Part shown: in pieces, positions 41,463 through 51,775 of the stretch | How positions within the stretch are numbered: the stretch's first letter is position 1 | How the letters are laid out: every line of letters begins with the position of its first letter | From: Gammaproteobacteria bacterium | GTDB taxonomy: Bacteria > Pseudomonadota > Gammaproteobacteria > Steroidobacterales > XN24 | Direction: 5' to 3' | Length of the DNA stretch: 64,000 nucleotides | NCBI GenBank assembly: GCA_024640085.1 | Contig: JAHEFR010000013.1 | Location: 1 to 64,000 of the forward strand | Notes under the pieces: generated by a model | Database searches by the model: none | What the model saw: only the letters and a program-made list of their open reading frames with translations | What the model was told of the DNA's origin: nothing | Translations under genes and position numbers: made by a program

Positions 41463-42206
41463 TTGGAGCCCGATTCCTGCAGGAACTGCGGAGCGGCCAT
41501 GGATACGCCGTACTGTGGCGCCTGTGGCCAGGCTGCCTACCGCCGCCTCAGCTTCCGCTCAATGTTCCGGGATTCGCTGATCAGGATCTTCGATCTGGAA
41601 GGCGGTTTCCTGCACACCCTCATCGCCCTGTCGGTCCGGCCGGGGCCGACCATCCGTGAATACGTCGCCGGGCGGCGCGGGCCCCTGACCCATCCGGTCA
41701 GCTACTGTTTCCTGCTGGCTACCCTTTATGCGCTCACTATCAACCTGCTGGACGTGGAAATCTCCCTCGGCGGGGCACTGGAATTTACCGACATCGAGCG
41801 ACGGGTCTATCACGTCCTGCACGGGATCCTGGCCTACCTGATCTTCCTGGCTCTTTGGCCAGCGGCCGCGATCCAGCGGCGGCTGTTCCGCGCCTCGGGA
41901 TTTTCTTTCGCCGAGACCTACGCCTTCTGCCTCTACGCGTTCGGCCACCTCAACCTGGTCGGAACGGCTTTCGCCGCATCGGGACTGCTTGCGACCAGCG
42001 CGGGATTGACCGCCCTCGGCCTGATCCAGGTCGTCTACTCAGTCTGGGCCATGAAAGGGTTCTACCGTCTCGCCCGCCCGCCGATCCTGCGGGCACTGGC
42101 CGTCTCCACCGCCAGCTTTGTCACCACCAATATCCTGTCGTTGATCGTCGGCAACCTGATCGTTGCCACCGGGCTGCTGGAACAAGTCGAGTCAATCCTT
42201 GCCTGA
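41463..42206 (+). CDS. DUF3667-type membrane protein with N-terminal zinc ribbon
   Basis: This 247-residue protein has an N-terminal zinc ribbon (CRNCGAAMDTPYCGACGQ) and then about five membrane helices. The segment LSFRSMFRDSLIRIFDLEGG followed by RPGPTIREYVAGRRGPLTHP is the DUF3667 signature. Function unknown. No ATG is available; TTG at 41463 has GGGGAG six bases upstream. It is divergent from the sigma-54-driven small gene and shares its upstream palindrome. Confidence 0.82.
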   Translation: MEPDSCRNCGAAMDTPYCGACGQAAYRRLSFRSMFRDSLIRIFDLEGGFLHTLIALSVRPGPTIREYVAGRRGPLTHPVSYCFLLATLYALTINLLDVEISLGGALEFTDIERRVYHVLHGILAYLIFLALWPAAAIQRRLFRASGFSFAETYAFCLYAFGHLNLVGTAFAASGLLATSAGLTALGLIQVVYSVWAMKGFYRLARPPILRALAVSTASFVTTNILSLIVGNLIVATGLLEQVESILA

Positions 42207-42263
42207 TAGCTTTATGGGGACAGTGACTTTATATTCGCAACCGTTATCGAGGGGACTCCGCAG

Positions 42264-43067
42264 ATGCCGTTTCGCCGTATCCTGATCGTTCTCGCCACTG
42301 CAATAATCGCTGCCGCCGCCTGCTCGACCTCGCCGACGGGCCGCTCCCAGCTCGCGTTCATGTCGGAGAAGGACATGCAGCAGATGGGGGAGCAGACCTT
42401 CTCGCAGATAAAGGCCCAGACGCCCCTGTCCCGGGACGCGCAGTCCATCCAGGTCATCCTCTGCGTCGCCGAGGCCATCACCTCCAGGCTGCCGGCCGAC
42501 CAGCGTGGCGCCGGGTGGGAAGTGCTCATCTTCGACGACAACGCAGTCAACGCATTCGCCCTGCCCGGCAACAAGATCGGCGTATACGAGGGCATATTCA
42601 GGGCAGCCCGCAACCAGGACCAGCTCGCCGCTGTCATCGGCCACGAGGTGGCCCATGTCATCGCTCATCACGCCAACGAGCGCGTATCCACCACGACTGC
42701 AACCCAGATGGGCGTCAACGTGGCCCAGGCCGCCGCAGGCGGCACCGGGACCTATGGCGGCCAGGTCGCCGGGCTGCTCGGCGCCGGCGCTGCAGTGGGG
42801 GTCATCCTGCCGTTCAATCGCAAGCAGGAGAGCGAAGCTGACGTGGTCGGACTGGATTTGATGGCGAGAGCCGGGTTCAACCCGTCACAGGCCATCCCGC
42901 TGTGGGAGAACATGAGCCGGATCGGCAAGGAAAAGCCACCCGAGTTCCTGTCTACCCACCCCTCGGACGAGGCGAGGCTGAAGGGGCTCAAGAAAGCGCT
43001 GCCGGAAGCGGAAAAGCTGTACGCGCAGGCACAAGACAAGGGCTTCCAGCCGACCTGCGGCTTCTAG
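42264..43067 (+). CDS. M48-family metalloprotease lipoprotein (LoiP/BepA-like quality control)
   Basis: This 267-residue periplasmic lipoprotein (lipobox AAAC) has the zinc site HEVAH in AAVIGHEVAHVIAHHANER and the third ligand in ESEADVVGLDLMARAGF. The C-terminal FLSTHPSDEARLKGL is typical of the family. Related E. coli proteins degrade or help assemble outer-membrane proteins. It has no TPR domain, so it is closer to LoiP than to BepA. It converges with the hydrolase gene downstream. Confidence 0.92.
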   Translation: MPFRRILIVLATAIIAAAACSTSPTGRSQLAFMSEKDMQQMGEQTFSQIKAQTPLSRDAQSIQVILCVAEAITSRLPADQRGAGWEVLIFDDNAVNAFALPGNKIGVYEGIFRAARNQDQLAAVIGHEVAHVIAHHANERVSTTTATQMGVNVAQAAAGGTGTYGGQVAGLLGAGAAVGVILPFNRKQESEADVVGLDLMARAGFNPSQAIPLWENMSRIGKEKPPEFLSTHPSDEARLKGLKKALPEAEKLYAQAQDKGFQPTCGF

Positions 43068-43123
43068 GGCCTGTCGACGTTCGCCCGATCAACGCGGCGA
43101 CCGCGTAATTATTGACAGGCCCT
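43066..43123. repeat. 58-base nested inverted repeat between convergent genes
   Basis: AGGGCCTGTC (43066-43075) and GACAGGCCCT (43114-43123) are perfect 10-base inverted arms. Inside them ACGCGG-CGA-CCGCGT (43092-43106) makes a second hairpin. The left arm includes the M48 gene stop codon. It could be a bidirectional transcription barrier or a small MITE-like insertion. No T-tracts flank it and no second copy was seen in this window. Confidence 0.55.
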
Positions 43124-43128
43124 GAGCC

Positions 43129-44088
43129 CTACTCGGGCACGCCGATAAATTCCAGATATCGACGGGCCACGGCCTCGGGGGACTCCAGCATGGGCAGATG
43201 GCCGGTGTCCGGCATGATTTCAACCTGGGCCTGCTCCATGACCGCCGCGAGGAGATCTGCCCCGGAGACGTCCAGGACGCGGTCTTCCTCCCCCCATACG
43301 ATCAGGGTGGGGATCGCCAGACCGGAAAGAAATGGCTGTAGCGGAGTCGCCGGCCCCGGGCCGTCGGGTCCGACGGCTCGTATCTGGCCGTATATCCAGG
43401 TGTAGTGGTGATAACGGGCGGCCGCCTGCCGCGCCATGTATCGCCTCGTGGGAGTCGGAATCCAGGGACGATTCTCGAAGACCAGATCCAGTACCCTGCC
43501 GTACTCCTCGGGCCTGCGGATGATCAGGGGCGGCGGCTGACCGGCCGCGACCATGCGTTCCACTTCGCTGGGCGCCGCGCCTTGCACGCCCAGGGGCGCG
43601 ATCAGCCACAGGCTTTTCACCGAATCGGGGAACATGCCCGCGTAGACCCCGGCGATGTTTCCGCCGGTGGAACTGCCCCCCAGGTGGAAGCGGGTCAGTC
43701 CGATGGTCGTGGCGAACTCGTGAAGGCGCCGTGCCTGGGCCTCGACGGAATAGTCTCCGCCGTCCACCAGGCCACTCTCCCCGAACCCCGGCAGGTCAGG
43801 CGCGATGACTCGCACGTGAGGCGTGAGGAAGCGGGCGACGCGGGTCCAGTGATCCTTGTTGGCCGTAAACCCGTGCAGGAGCACGACGACCTCGCCGTCC
43901 CCCCCCTCCAGGTAGGCGATCGGGGTGCCGCTGACCGTCGTCTCCATCGGATACAGGCCCGAGTGTGCCCTCTGGGCCGTCATCAGGACGCTGTAGCTGA
44001 AGCCCGGCAGCAGAAACCACGCCAGTCCCGCCGCGACGACGGCCAGAAGGAGCAGACAGAGGAAGAGGTGGCGTCGGACGAACGGCAT
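43129..44088 (-). CDS. membrane-anchored alpha/beta hydrolase
   Basis: This 319-residue hydrolase has one N-terminal hydrophobic helix or signal (about 8-28). The domain begins VVVLLHGFTANKDHW. The nucleophile elbow is GGSSTGGN, the acid is in VWGEEDRVLD and the catalytic His in PDTGHLPMLESPE. The fold resembles lipase and haloalkane dehalogenase-type hydrolases; substrate is unknown. The periplasmic side is likely. Confidence 0.85.
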   Translation of the reverse strand: MPFVRRHLFLCLLLLAVVAAGLAWFLLPGFSYSVLMTAQRAHSGLYPMETTVSGTPIAYLEGGDGEVVVLLHGFTANKDHWTRVARFLTPHVRVIAPDLPGFGESGLVDGGDYSVEAQARRLHEFATTIGLTRFHLGGSSTGGNIAGVYAGMFPDSVKSLWLIAPLGVQGAAPSEVERMVAAGQPPPLIIRRPEEYGRVLDLVFENRPWIPTPTRRYMARQAAARYHHYTWIYGQIRAVGPDGPGPATPLQPFLSGLAIPTLIVWGEEDRVLDVSGADLLAAVMEQAQVEIMPDTGHLPMLESPEAVARRYLEFIGVPE

Positions 44089-44481
44089 GGAGCACAGACC
44101 AGAGACACACTGTGCCGGGATAATACGTTATGCGGGGGAGGGGCTGCAGAAAGACGCCCTCCGGCCGGCGCCGCCTCGATGACCCTTCCTCGGGAGGCCA
44201 GCGCCCTGGAATGTGAAAGGGGGCCGTGCCCCGAACCGGACCAGGGTCCGGGCATCTCGGGTCAAGACTGGTAGCCGTGCGGCCGGCCGGAATGGGTCGC
44301 CACGGGCGCAATGGGCCAGGATCAGTCGATCAGGAGAGACGCGGGCCGATGAGCCCATCCGGCCGCCCGATCGTCGCGATCCGCCGAAGGCCGGTCCCCG
44401 CCTCCGACGATTGATCGGCAGCCTTTCGGAAAACAGGCAGCGGGCCGCGACCCCTCGTCCGGGCCGGTCCGGTGTACCGGG
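44089..44481. other. 393-base gap between the hydrolase and the pilin operon
   Basis: I see no gene here. The sequence is GC-rich on both strands. A tight palindrome CCGGACC-AG-GGTCCGG (44236-44251) is the only clear structure. No T-tract terminator for the pilin operon is visible. Confidence 0.4.
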
Positions 44482-44964
44482 CTACCAGCAGTCGGTGCTC
44501 GAGCCCGACACGGACTTCACGCCCGTATGAGTGATGCTGAGGGTCCCGCAATGGGTGTGCTTGGTGTCGTTGGTGGCCTGGCTCAACTGGGGCACCGCCT
44601 GTGCGGTGAAGGCCGTGGCCGAAGCGCCGCCCGCCAGCGAGATAATGTAGATCCTGTCTGTCGACGTCGACGCGACTTCCTTGCCGGACTTGTCGATAGC
44701 AAAGCCGTTCTCGCCAAAACCCAGGGTCGTCAGGTCCGTGGCGAAACCCTTGTTGTCCACGTAGAACTGGGCCTGCCGGTCCATCACCTGCACCAGGGCC
44801 GATTTCGCAAGCCCCACCTTCGAGCGGGTGACGTATTGCTGATAGGACGGGAACGCGATCGCCGCCAGGATGCCCACGATACCCACGGTGATCAAGAGTT
44901 CGATGAGGGTGAACCCGCTGACACGCGCCGGTGATCGTCCTCTCTTGTTGCCGTCATCTCGCAT
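44482..44964 (-). CDS. pilE: type IV pilin-like protein (PilE family), last gene of the minor pilin operon
   Basis: This 160-residue prepilin has a basic leader ending in Gly before [20 protein letters not shown], with Glu5 present, and the [20 protein letters not shown] helix of PilE-type minor pilins. Two C-terminal cysteines (HCGTL and TDCW) can form the D-loop disulfide. It is processed by prepilin peptidase and built into type IV pili. The ribosome binding site GAGGGAAG is clear. It lies about 50 bases after pilY1. Confidence 0.92.
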   Translation of the reverse strand: MRDDGNKRGRSPARVSGFTLIELLITVGIVGILAAIAFPSYQQYVTRSKVGLAKSALVQVMDRQAQFYVDNKGFATDLTTLGFGENGFAIDKSGKEVASTSTDRIYIISLAGGASATAFTAQAVPQLSQATNDTKHTHCGTLSITHTGVKSVSGSSTDCW

Positions 44965-45017
44965 AATTCTTCCCTCGGGATGCGGGGCAGGGCGCCGGGG
45001 CGCCCTGCCCGATCCGG

Positions 45018-48000
45018 TTACTGTGTCTGGTCCTCTTCCTTGTACCAGAATGTGCGCCAGCGCTGCCGGCCGGGGTAGGACTGAACCGTCAGGTCAGGTC
45101 TCAGGATGAACTTGGGCGGCAGGGCCACCACCTCGGCCGGGATGCCGGCCGAGGAAAGCGTCTCCCACCGGTCCTCCGGATCCCCCGGCTGCTCCTGCTC
45201 GTCGATGGGCTTGTCCCGGTTGACCAGGGCATTGCCCTCCGCCAGACCGACGGCATAGAGACGACCCTGACCTTCCGGAGGAATGCATTGATCGTCTATA
45301 TCCGCTGATCCGGGGGGGATGAACGTGGTGAAGAACACGATGCCGGACAGGGTGATCGGCGTCGACAGACTCTTCTCCCCACCGCCCTCGAGTTCCAGCT
45401 TCCAGCCCTCTGCGAGCCCGGTCGCGGCGCAACTGGTAGCCAGGGTGCAATTGGTGATGTCCGCCAGTTCGTCGATGGTCTTCGGAACCACGGAGCCCGA
45501 TGCCGGAGCGACCAGGGTCGAGGTCTCCCTGTCCTTGATCACGAACATGAAGTTGTCCGTTGTGGTTCCCAGGGGGGTCGCCCGATTACCTGAACCAATA
45601 ACAACTCCGTCATAGTCGCCACTGCTGTCCCTGAAGGGCACGATGTCGGGGGCGTGGAAGAATCGCCGATCCTGGCCGCACTGGCCGCTTGGATCCGGGC
45701 TCGGGCAACCGCCGTCCCGCCGTCCCAGGGACGCCAGCTGGTTGATGGCCCAGTCCGCGGTGCTGGCGGCCGTCGCCGGCATGTCCATCCGCCAGACGTT
45801 ACCGCCCATGTCGCCCACCACCAGCCGATCCAGCAGACCGTCACCGTTGAGGTCCGCACCGGCAACGGTAGAGGGGATCGAATCGACCATCCCGGCGGCG
45901 CTGAACTTGTGGATCAGGGCGCCAGTCTCAGAGTTGACCACGAAGACAGCGTTGCCGCTGGCGGTGGCTGGCGAGCCGGTATCATAGGCCGTGTCGTAAC
46001 CGCCCCCGAAGACAAGCACCGGGTAGTTCGTGCCGCCGATCTTGACCTTGCCGGCCACCGGAGTCGAGAAGGTATAGGCCAGATCGGCGAAAGCGCCGGA
46101 ACCGCCATCGATGCGCCACATCAGATCCGGGTTCTCCGGATCCGAGATGTCGATCCCGTAGTAGGACTTGCCGCCGCGGCGCAACCCGAAGTACAGGTGG
46201 ACTTTCTCACCGGACTGAATGGTGCCGTCGCCGTCCTCCTCGATGTAGATCACCGGTGCCCCGTCGACGCCGTAGGGGGGCTTGATACCGAAGCTGCCCA
46301 ACCCGCGGTAGGCCCGTGTCAGCTTCTCGGTGGTGGCCATGGTGGCCCGGGGTGCGAAGGCCCAGACTTCCTCTCCATAGGTGGCGGCAGTCTGCGGGTT
46401 ACCCTGGGTATGGCCAGTCGGCGTATTGCGGATGAAGCGCATCATGCCGTCGTTGGTGCCCACCGCCACGTAGATCTCGGGGTTTGTGCTGCTGTACGAA
46501 CCACGGGCGCCGTAGTTGACCGGGATCGGACGAGAATGCAGTGCCGAGGCCATGTACCAGCGCCGGCCCTCGGCCACATCCAGGTTGGTGTTCTCGTCGT
46601 ACACGTCCCGGCCGCGCAGCCACCCGATCAGATCCTTGGCCTCGGTCGTGTCCGCCGCGTTGAAATCGCTCTGCAGGGCCGCCGCCACGCCGTCTGTGAC
46701 ATCCAGGTCCGCTAGTTGGCTGGCGGTGGAATCGTAGAAAATCTGTCGCCTATTGTCGCTGTTCTTCTCGCCGGGTGAACCGCTGGCGAACCCTAGCTGC
46801 TTGTGGCCAGCCCCGCCACGATTAACCGACCGCCCATCCTTGAGGGGCACTTCTCCCAGGTCAGTGTTGAAATCGTCCTTGACGTCGTAAATCGTGGGGT
46901 TGGTCCAGAAACTCAGGGCGTCGAAACGGATACGGCCGTCGGCGGCGATGGCCGGGTCGCCGTCGGCGTCTTCCAGGAAGACGTTGCCGCCGCTGTTCAG
47001 GCCCTCGAGGCGCAACTTCTTGACGTTGCCGTACCAGTAGGGCTCCTTGTCGGGACTCGGCTGGAACAGGGCCAGGTAGACGTTGTCCAGCACCTCTGCC
47101 CGGTTGAAGGAGTTCACCGGTATGGAGGCGGCCACGAAAGTCGTGCTGACCGACAGGATCTGCTTGAAGATGTCCGTCAGGTTGGCGATCAACTCATCCG
47201 GGTCCTCGGACAGCAGCAGCGGCGCTCCGGTGCCCCCGGCCAGGGCGTACTGCCCTCCGGTGCGGTTCTTGACGAAAGGATCTGCCAGCAGGAAGTAGGA
47301 CTTCACGCCCTGGTCACCGGGAATGGTGGACTGGTCGTTGTCCTTGAGCTCGCGGATCACGTCGACGAAAGTGATGTTCTTCTTGTTGAAGCCCATGCCT
47401 TCGTCGACGATCGCTTTCTTGATTTCTGGGTCGGAATCGTCTTCCTGGTTGGACACCTGGAACATCATGTTGACGGTGTAGATCGCCGTGCACTTGCCGT
47501 CCGCGAAAGGATCGATGTACTGGTGCCAGGTGCCGCTGTCCTGCTCGATGGACGTATCCCAGGCATAGCGGTCCTCGCGCATGGCCACCTGATCGGCCGC
47601 CGTGTTCGCGCCGGGATCGTAGGTCACGTGCAGGGGGTCGGCGTTCAGGTTCCAGTTGTTGGCATTCTCGTTGTCCGCCTGCTGCTGGGCGTTCGTCGGA
47701 TTCGGATACGGCGCGTCGGAGGGCAGCGGATTCGGCAGTAAATCGGGGTTGCCGTCACCGGTGGTGTCGTAACCGTCGTTGCCGTCATAGCTGGTGAAAC
47801 CCGTGTGGCCGTTGTAGACGTGGAATCCGCGCAGGTAGCGGTAGAGCTCGAAGAACAGTTCCTTGCCCTGGTAGGAATGGGTCCGGTCGCCAGTGGATAC
47901 GGGGATGCTCCAGAGAATTTCGTGGATCTTCTGGCGCGTCGTGTCGGCACAGGTGCCGTAGCTCCGGTCCGTGTTGGCTTCCGGCACTACGCCCCCCTGG

Positions 48001-48506
48001 AAGGGCCCGCAGGACTTGCGGCCGCCGACATAACTGCCGTCGGCCGCCCGCTGGTTGATAGCAGGCAGCAGCGTGAAGCCCAGGGCGATGTAGCCGCCGT
48101 TGCTGCATCCCTCGTCCGTGGAACCGGAAGGTCCCTCGCAATTGTTGATGTTATCGTGGTTGAACATCAGCCCGAGACGGACGCCGCCGACCTCGTCCAG
48201 TACCTTGCCGAAGGACCCGCGGATGAGATCGAAGAAATCGTAGGCCTCGCCGGCGCCCTTGTCGGGCATATAGCCGTCATCCACCAGCGCGTCGCAGGAG
48301 GCGTCGCCCCGGCGGCAGACCACGGAGCCCAGGTTGGGCCGGTAGTCGATGCTGAACATGACCATCGGCTCGCTGCCTTCCGGCGGATCGTCGTCACGCA
48401 GGTAGAGATCAGTGTCGTCGGCCTGGACCTGGGGCGCGCCGCTAAGAAGAATCGCTGCGGCGCCTGTCAGAATGATAAGTGTCTTGCGAAACATGGCGAA
48501 CTCCAT
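45018..48506 (-). CDS. pilY1: type IV pilus tip adhesin/assembly protein
   Basis: This 1162-residue protein has a Sec signal ([19 protein letters not shown]). The N-terminal region is von Willebrand-like ([15 protein letters not shown]...). The C-terminal part is a beta-propeller typical of PilY1 ([48 protein letters not shown]). DLNGDGLLD is a calcium-binding loop like the one that controls PilY1 in Pseudomonas. The start ATG at 48506 overlaps the pilX stop by one base (TGATG), with GGAGGA eight bases upstream. It caps minor-pilin complexes and can act in surface sensing. Confidence 0.93.
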   Translation of the reverse strand: MEFAMFRKTLIILTGAAAILLSGAPQVQADDTDLYLRDDDPPEGSEPMVMFSIDYRPNLGSVVCRRGDASCDALVDDGYMPDKGAGEAYDFFDLIRGSFGKVLDEVGGVRLGLMFNHDNINNCEGPSGSTDEGCSNGGYIALGFTLLPAINQRAADGSYVGGRKSCGPFQGGVVPEANTDRSYGTCADTTRQKIHEILWSIPVSTGDRTHSYQGKELFFELYRYLRGFHVYNGHTGFTSYDGNDGYDTTGDGNPDLLPNPLPSDAPYPNPTNAQQQADNENANNWNLNADPLHVTYDPGANTAADQVAMREDRYAWDTSIEQDSGTWHQYIDPFADGKCTAIYTVNMMFQVSNQEDDSDPEIKKAIVDEGMGFNKKNITFVDVIRELKDNDQSTIPGDQGVKSYFLLADPFVKNRTGGQYALAGGTGAPLLLSEDPDELIANLTDIFKQILSVSTTFVAASIPVNSFNRAEVLDNVYLALFQPSPDKEPYWYGNVKKLRLEGLNSGGNVFLEDADGDPAIAADGRIRFDALSFWTNPTIYDVKDDFNTDLGEVPLKDGRSVNRGGAGHKQLGFASGSPGEKNSDNRRQIFYDSTASQLADLDVTDGVAAALQSDFNAADTTEAKDLIGWLRGRDVYDENTNLDVAEGRRWYMASALHSRPIPVNYGARGSYSSTNPEIYVAVGTNDGMMRFIRNTPTGHTQGNPQTAATYGEEVWAFAPRATMATTEKLTRAYRGLGSFGIKPPYGVDGAPVIYIEEDGDGTIQSGEKVHLYFGLRRGGKSYYGIDISDPENPDLMWRIDGGSGAFADLAYTFSTPVAGKVKIGGTNYPVLVFGGGYDTAYDTGSPATASGNAVFVVNSETGALIHKFSAAGMVDSIPSTVAGADLNGDGLLDRLVVGDMGGNVWRMDMPATAASTADWAINQLASLGRRDGGCPSPDPSGQCGQDRRFFHAPDIVPFRDSSGDYDGVVIGSGNRATPLGTTTDNFMFVIKDRETSTLVAPASGSVVPKTIDELADITNCTLATSCAATGLAEGWKLELEGGGEKSLSTPITLSGIVFFTTFIPPGSADIDDQCIPPEGQGRLYAVGLAEGNALVNRDKPIDEQEQPGDPEDRWETLSSAGIPAEVVALPPKFILRPDLTVQSYPGRQRWRTFWYKEEDQTQ

Positions 48507-49063
48507 CAGAAATTCCTCCCCGACCCCGATGTCACGAAGACCAGTACGCCTTCGTTGATCTCGACCCGGCCACCGCCGTTTTGCGGATTGCATTCGGTGC
48601 AGTCATAGACCACTGTTACCCGGAAGGGCGCGCAGCCGGTGCCTACCGCCGTGGTGCCGATGCCACGCGGGCACGGCGCCTCCTCCGAACCCGTGCGCTG
48701 TATCGCCACGCTGAATTCGCTGTTGGCCCAGCCGTCCCCGTTGACCACGTTCATGGCGTTGATAATCGCCGCCTCGGTAACGAAGTTCTCGGATACGTCG
48801 CAGTCGGCGTTGTCGATGACATCGGTCGAGCAGCGCTTGAAATCCTCGTCGCCTACCACCGGTGTCGCCGCCGGCGTGGCCGCGACCCAGTCCGCCAGGG
48901 ATTGCGCCTGCTGGAAGGCGCTGACGCGGATCTCGTCGTTCAGGGACATGCGCAGTTCCAGCACCCCGGAGCGGATGGAAGCCAGGGCGATGAAGGTCAC
49001 GACGATGAGGAACATCAGGGCCGTGAACAGCACTGCGCCTCGTTGTGATCTGTAGCTCGACAT
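48506..49063 (-). CDS. pilX: minor pilin PilX
   Basis: This 185-residue minor pilin has the leader MSSYRSQRG followed by AVLFTALMFLIVVTFIALAS. As in other PilX and GspK-like proteins, the residue at position 5 of the mature form is not Glu. The region SAFQQAQSLADWVAATPAAT matches PilX. Four or more cysteines occur in the C-terminal domain. GAGGTG precedes the ATG at 49063. It is coupled to pilY1. Confidence 0.88.
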   Translation of the reverse strand: MSSYRSQRGAVLFTALMFLIVVTFIALASIRSGVLELRMSLNDEIRVSAFQQAQSLADWVAATPAATPVVGDEDFKRCSTDVIDNADCDVSENFVTEAAIINAMNVVNGDGWANSEFSVAIQRTGSEEAPCPRGIGTTAVGTGCAPFRVTVVYDCTECNPQNGGGRVEINEGVLVFVTSGSGRNF

Positions 49064-49073
49064 ATGGGTCACC

Positions 49074-50177
49074 TCAGAATGCCAGCGCGTTGAGACCCTG
49101 GACGTTACGCACGACCACCGTGGTGGAGAGCACCCGGCGGTAGAACCTGTCGTCGGGATCGATCGGGGCCGGCAGGTCACCGATGGTGTAGGTCTTGTCG
49201 TTGGTGTAGGTCGGATCCGGCCGCAGGCTCCTGGCCAGCACGGTGATCCTGGCCGAGACGACCTCGTTCGGGTCGGCGATGGCGGCGTTGTTCAGACCCG
49301 CATCCAGGACTGAGACGTAGGCGTTGGCGTTGCCGTCGCCGTCGGTGTCCACGCCCCACTCGACCTGGAAGTTCTCGATGCCCTGGGCGACGCAATCCTC
49401 GCCGAAGGCCGGACCGGGATTCAGCACCATGCGGCACAGTGTCGGGATCGTCTCCGCGACGCCGTCACCGTTGATGTCCTGGGTGATGTCCCGGACATAG
49501 TAGACCTTGGGCTGGAACTCCCAGTCATTTTCCAGCGGATCGCCCACGGCCTTGGGGATCGACGCCGTGATGGTGGACCCCAGGGCCAGCACGCCCACGG
49601 CCGAGCCTCTCCGCGCCACGTAAACGCGATTGGCCGTCAGGGCCGTGGCCGGCGCGCCGGCCACCCGCTTTGAGAAGAACACGTCCGACCCGGCCCGGAT
49701 GTTTGCGAGCCCGGCCAGGCACGGGAACTCGAGCGCGGCATTCGCCGCCGTCGCGTTATTTGCAACGGCGATACCGCCCTGCTCGGCAGTGAAAGCTTCT
49801 GCCGACCGCGGGAACATGGCATAGGTCCAGGTAACCGCCGGGGGCCCGGCGCTGACCTTCAGACCGGGGTTGGCCCAGTTGGTGGTCACGGCGCTGGCGG
49901 CCCGGCAGCCAGGCGCGCCGTTCAGGTTCATGTCCACCAGCCAGGTAGGGGACGAGAGTTCCGCGTAGAAACCGGCCATGGAGATGTCCCTGGCCAGCTC
50001 CTCAAGGGCGTAGCGGCCGTCCTCGACCATCCGCGCCAGGTCCTCGTTCTGATAGAAACTGCGCTTGTTCTGGGAGAACAGGGTCGCCAGCCCGATGGCG
50101 ATCAGCAGCCCCAGCAGCAGGGAGATCATCAGCTCGACCAGCGTCACGCCCGATTGCCTGTTGATTTGCGATTTCAT
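49074..50177 (-). CDS. pilW: minor pilin PilW
   Basis: This 367-residue minor pilin has the leader MKSQINRQSG before VTLVELMISLLLGLLIAIGL, with Glu5. It continues YALEELARDISMAGFYAE, a PilW hallmark. It belongs to the minor pilin complex that primes type IV pilus assembly with PilV, PilX and FimU. ATG at 50177 is preferred because GGGAGGG lies 12 bases upstream; ATG at 50189 sits directly on that site. Confidence 0.9.
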   Translation of the reverse strand: MKSQINRQSGVTLVELMISLLLGLLIAIGLATLFSQNKRSFYQNEDLARMVEDGRYALEELARDISMAGFYAELSSPTWLVDMNLNGAPGCRAASAVTTNWANPGLKVSAGPPAVTWTYAMFPRSAEAFTAEQGGIAVANNATAANAALEFPCLAGLANIRAGSDVFFSKRVAGAPATALTANRVYVARRGSAVGVLALGSTITASIPKAVGDPLENDWEFQPKVYYVRDITQDINGDGVAETIPTLCRMVLNPGPAFGEDCVAQGIENFQVEWGVDTDGDGNANAYVSVLDAGLNNAAIADPNEVVSARITVLARSLRPDPTYTNDKTYTIGDLPAPIDPDDRFYRRVLSTTVVVRNVQGLNALAF

Positions 50178-50198
50178 GACTTTCCGCATCCCTCCCGA

Positions 50199-50801
50199 TC
50201 AGGTCGCGTCGATGAACGCGCTGATGACGAGAACCCGCCGGAACTCGTTGTCGTCGCCGTACAGACCGGTGTCGTCGCCGCAATCGTCGGCGGCCGGATC
50301 GGTCAGCTCGGTCACGCCGCGCCAGGCGATGGCCACGGTGTAGACGCCGGAGCCACCACCACCCACATTGCTGTCGAGACACGCCGTGGGAGACACCAGG
50401 CCGCCAGTGGCCGTCCCACCCAGGTCCTCGGCGACTCCATCCAGCAGCTGCTCCCACAGGTAGAGGTCGGCCCGCGCAATGTCGATGCCATCGCAGTTAT
50501 CAGCGAGGGAGTTGCAGAGGCTTCCGGGCACCGCCCGCGTGCCGCCGCCCAGCTCCATGTTGCCCTGAACGTAGAAGTTCAGCCGCCCTTTGTTCACCCG
50601 CATCCGCTCCAGCATGTCCATGGCCAGGAACGACGCGGTGGTCCGCTGCAGGGCCTCGTAGTTGGCCCGCTTCGAGACACTCTGGAGACCGGCGACGGTC
50701 AGCAGTCCGACGCCGAAGATCAGTAACGCGATCATGACTTCCAGCAGCGTGAAGCCCCGCTCGCGCCGGTGTGCGCGCCCGTTTGCGACGAGGCCGTTCA
50801 T
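50199..50801 (-). CDS. pilV: minor pilin PilV
   Basis: This 200-residue minor pilin has the leader MNGLVANGRAHRRERG before FTLLEVMIALLIFGVGLLTV, with Glu5. It then has AMDMLERMRVNKGRLNFY, typical of PilV. GGGAG lies six bases before the ATG at 50801, which overlaps the fimU stop by 4 bases. Confidence 0.92.
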   Translation of the reverse strand: MNGLVANGRAHRRERGFTLLEVMIALLIFGVGLLTVAGLQSVSKRANYEALQRTTASFLAMDMLERMRVNKGRLNFYVQGNMELGGGTRAVPGSLCNSLADNCDGIDIARADLYLWEQLLDGVAEDLGGTATGGLVSPTACLDSNVGGGGSGVYTVAIAWRGVTELTDPAADDCGDDTGLYGDDNEFRRVLVISAFIDAT

Positions 50802-51310
50802 GGGCAACTCCCGCTGAGCTTCTGCACGCGTGGCCGGCCGGACAGATCCATCACCACCACCTTGCCGTGGGAGGAACCTCTGACATCGCACATGGTGAAG
50901 TTGCCGGTCGCGGTGGATCGGCCGTTACGCCGGTAGACGACTGCGTTGGTGATGCCGCCGTCGCTGACAAAATCGATGCGGTTCAGGGCCTCGACCCGGC
51001 GCAGGACGGTATCCCCGGCGTCGACGGAGCCATCACCGTCCTGGTCGCCGAATACGATCCAGCCCACCGCCCATTCGCTGCCGGAACAACTGGTGCCGTT
51101 CGAGCTCGGGCACAGAGATACGTTCCGGTTGCGGCTGATCGCCTCGGTGCGGGCGTACTGCAGGCTGGCCACCATCTCGTTCACTGCCGAGACCTGGCGG
51201 TTGTTGAGCACGAAATCCCGCAGCCCCGGCACGCCGACGCCGAGCAGGATGGCGAGCACCGTGATGGTGACCAGCAACTCGATGAGAGTGAATCCTCTCT
51301 GTTCAGGCAT
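50798..51310 (-). CDS. fimU: minor pilin FimU/FimT (GspH-like), first gene of the operon
   Basis: This 170-residue protein has a short leader MPEQRG before FTLIELLVTITVLAILLGVG, with Glu5. The GspH/FimT domain follows (NNRQVSAVNEMVASLQYART, EAISRNRNVSLC, VDAGDTVLRRVEALN). It starts the six-gene operon fimU-pilV-pilW-pilX-pilY1-pilE, in the order known from Pseudomonas and Xanthomonas. GGGAGGA lies seven bases before the ATG at 51310. Confidence 0.92.
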   Translation of the reverse strand: MPEQRGFTLIELLVTITVLAILLGVGVPGLRDFVLNNRQVSAVNEMVASLQYARTEAISRNRNVSLCPSSNGTSCSGSEWAVGWIVFGDQDGDGSVDAGDTVLRRVEALNRIDFVSDGGITNAVVYRRNGRSTATGNFTMCDVRGSSHGKVVVMDLSGRPRVQKLSGSCP

Positions 51311-51775
51311 TCGAGTCCTCCCGTTATCCGCCCCGGCCCCATGGAGGACCGCGGCGACAACAATCCTAGACATTGGCAAGCCGGGAAACCTTGAACCAGT
51401 TCACGCGACCTCCGGGGGCCCGGACCCGGAATGGCGGGGACCTGGAAACCGTTATACGTCCGCCGGCACAAGCCTTATGGGATATAACCTGCTGATTAAA
51501 CTATTGTTTTTTTCGACGATCGCGAAGGGGCACCGACGGCAAGAATACCCCGGCAACCCTCCGGGCAGTGCGGGATGAGCGGACACACCACCCGACGGGC
51601 GGTTCTCCACACCGGATGAACGGGAGCGAGTCCGGCCTGATTTTTCAGTGGCTTGCGCGACATTCCTGCTATTCGATCCTTTGCACGACCCCGGCGTGGG
51701 GTTGAAAACCGGCGCGTCGCCCCGAGACATTGGTTATCCTCCGGGCCCCGCCCGATTCGAGCCAGGGACACGCTG
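51311..51775. promoter_or_regulatory. 465-base divergent region between the pilin operon and the DUF2333 gene
   Basis: No gene is supported. An AT-rich island at about 51470-51520 contains TATATC and CATAAG on the minus strand as possible -10 boxes for the pilin operon, with no good -35 at standard distance. The rest is GC-rich and featureless. Confidence 0.35.

Noticed and set aside
43068-43128. Complete insertion sequence
   Set aside because: Only 58 bases with no transposase and no target duplication visible.
44236-44251. CCGGACC-AG-GGTCCGG as a terminator of the pilin operon
   Set aside because: A two-base loop is too tight, no T-tract follows, and it lies 230 bases after the pilE stop.
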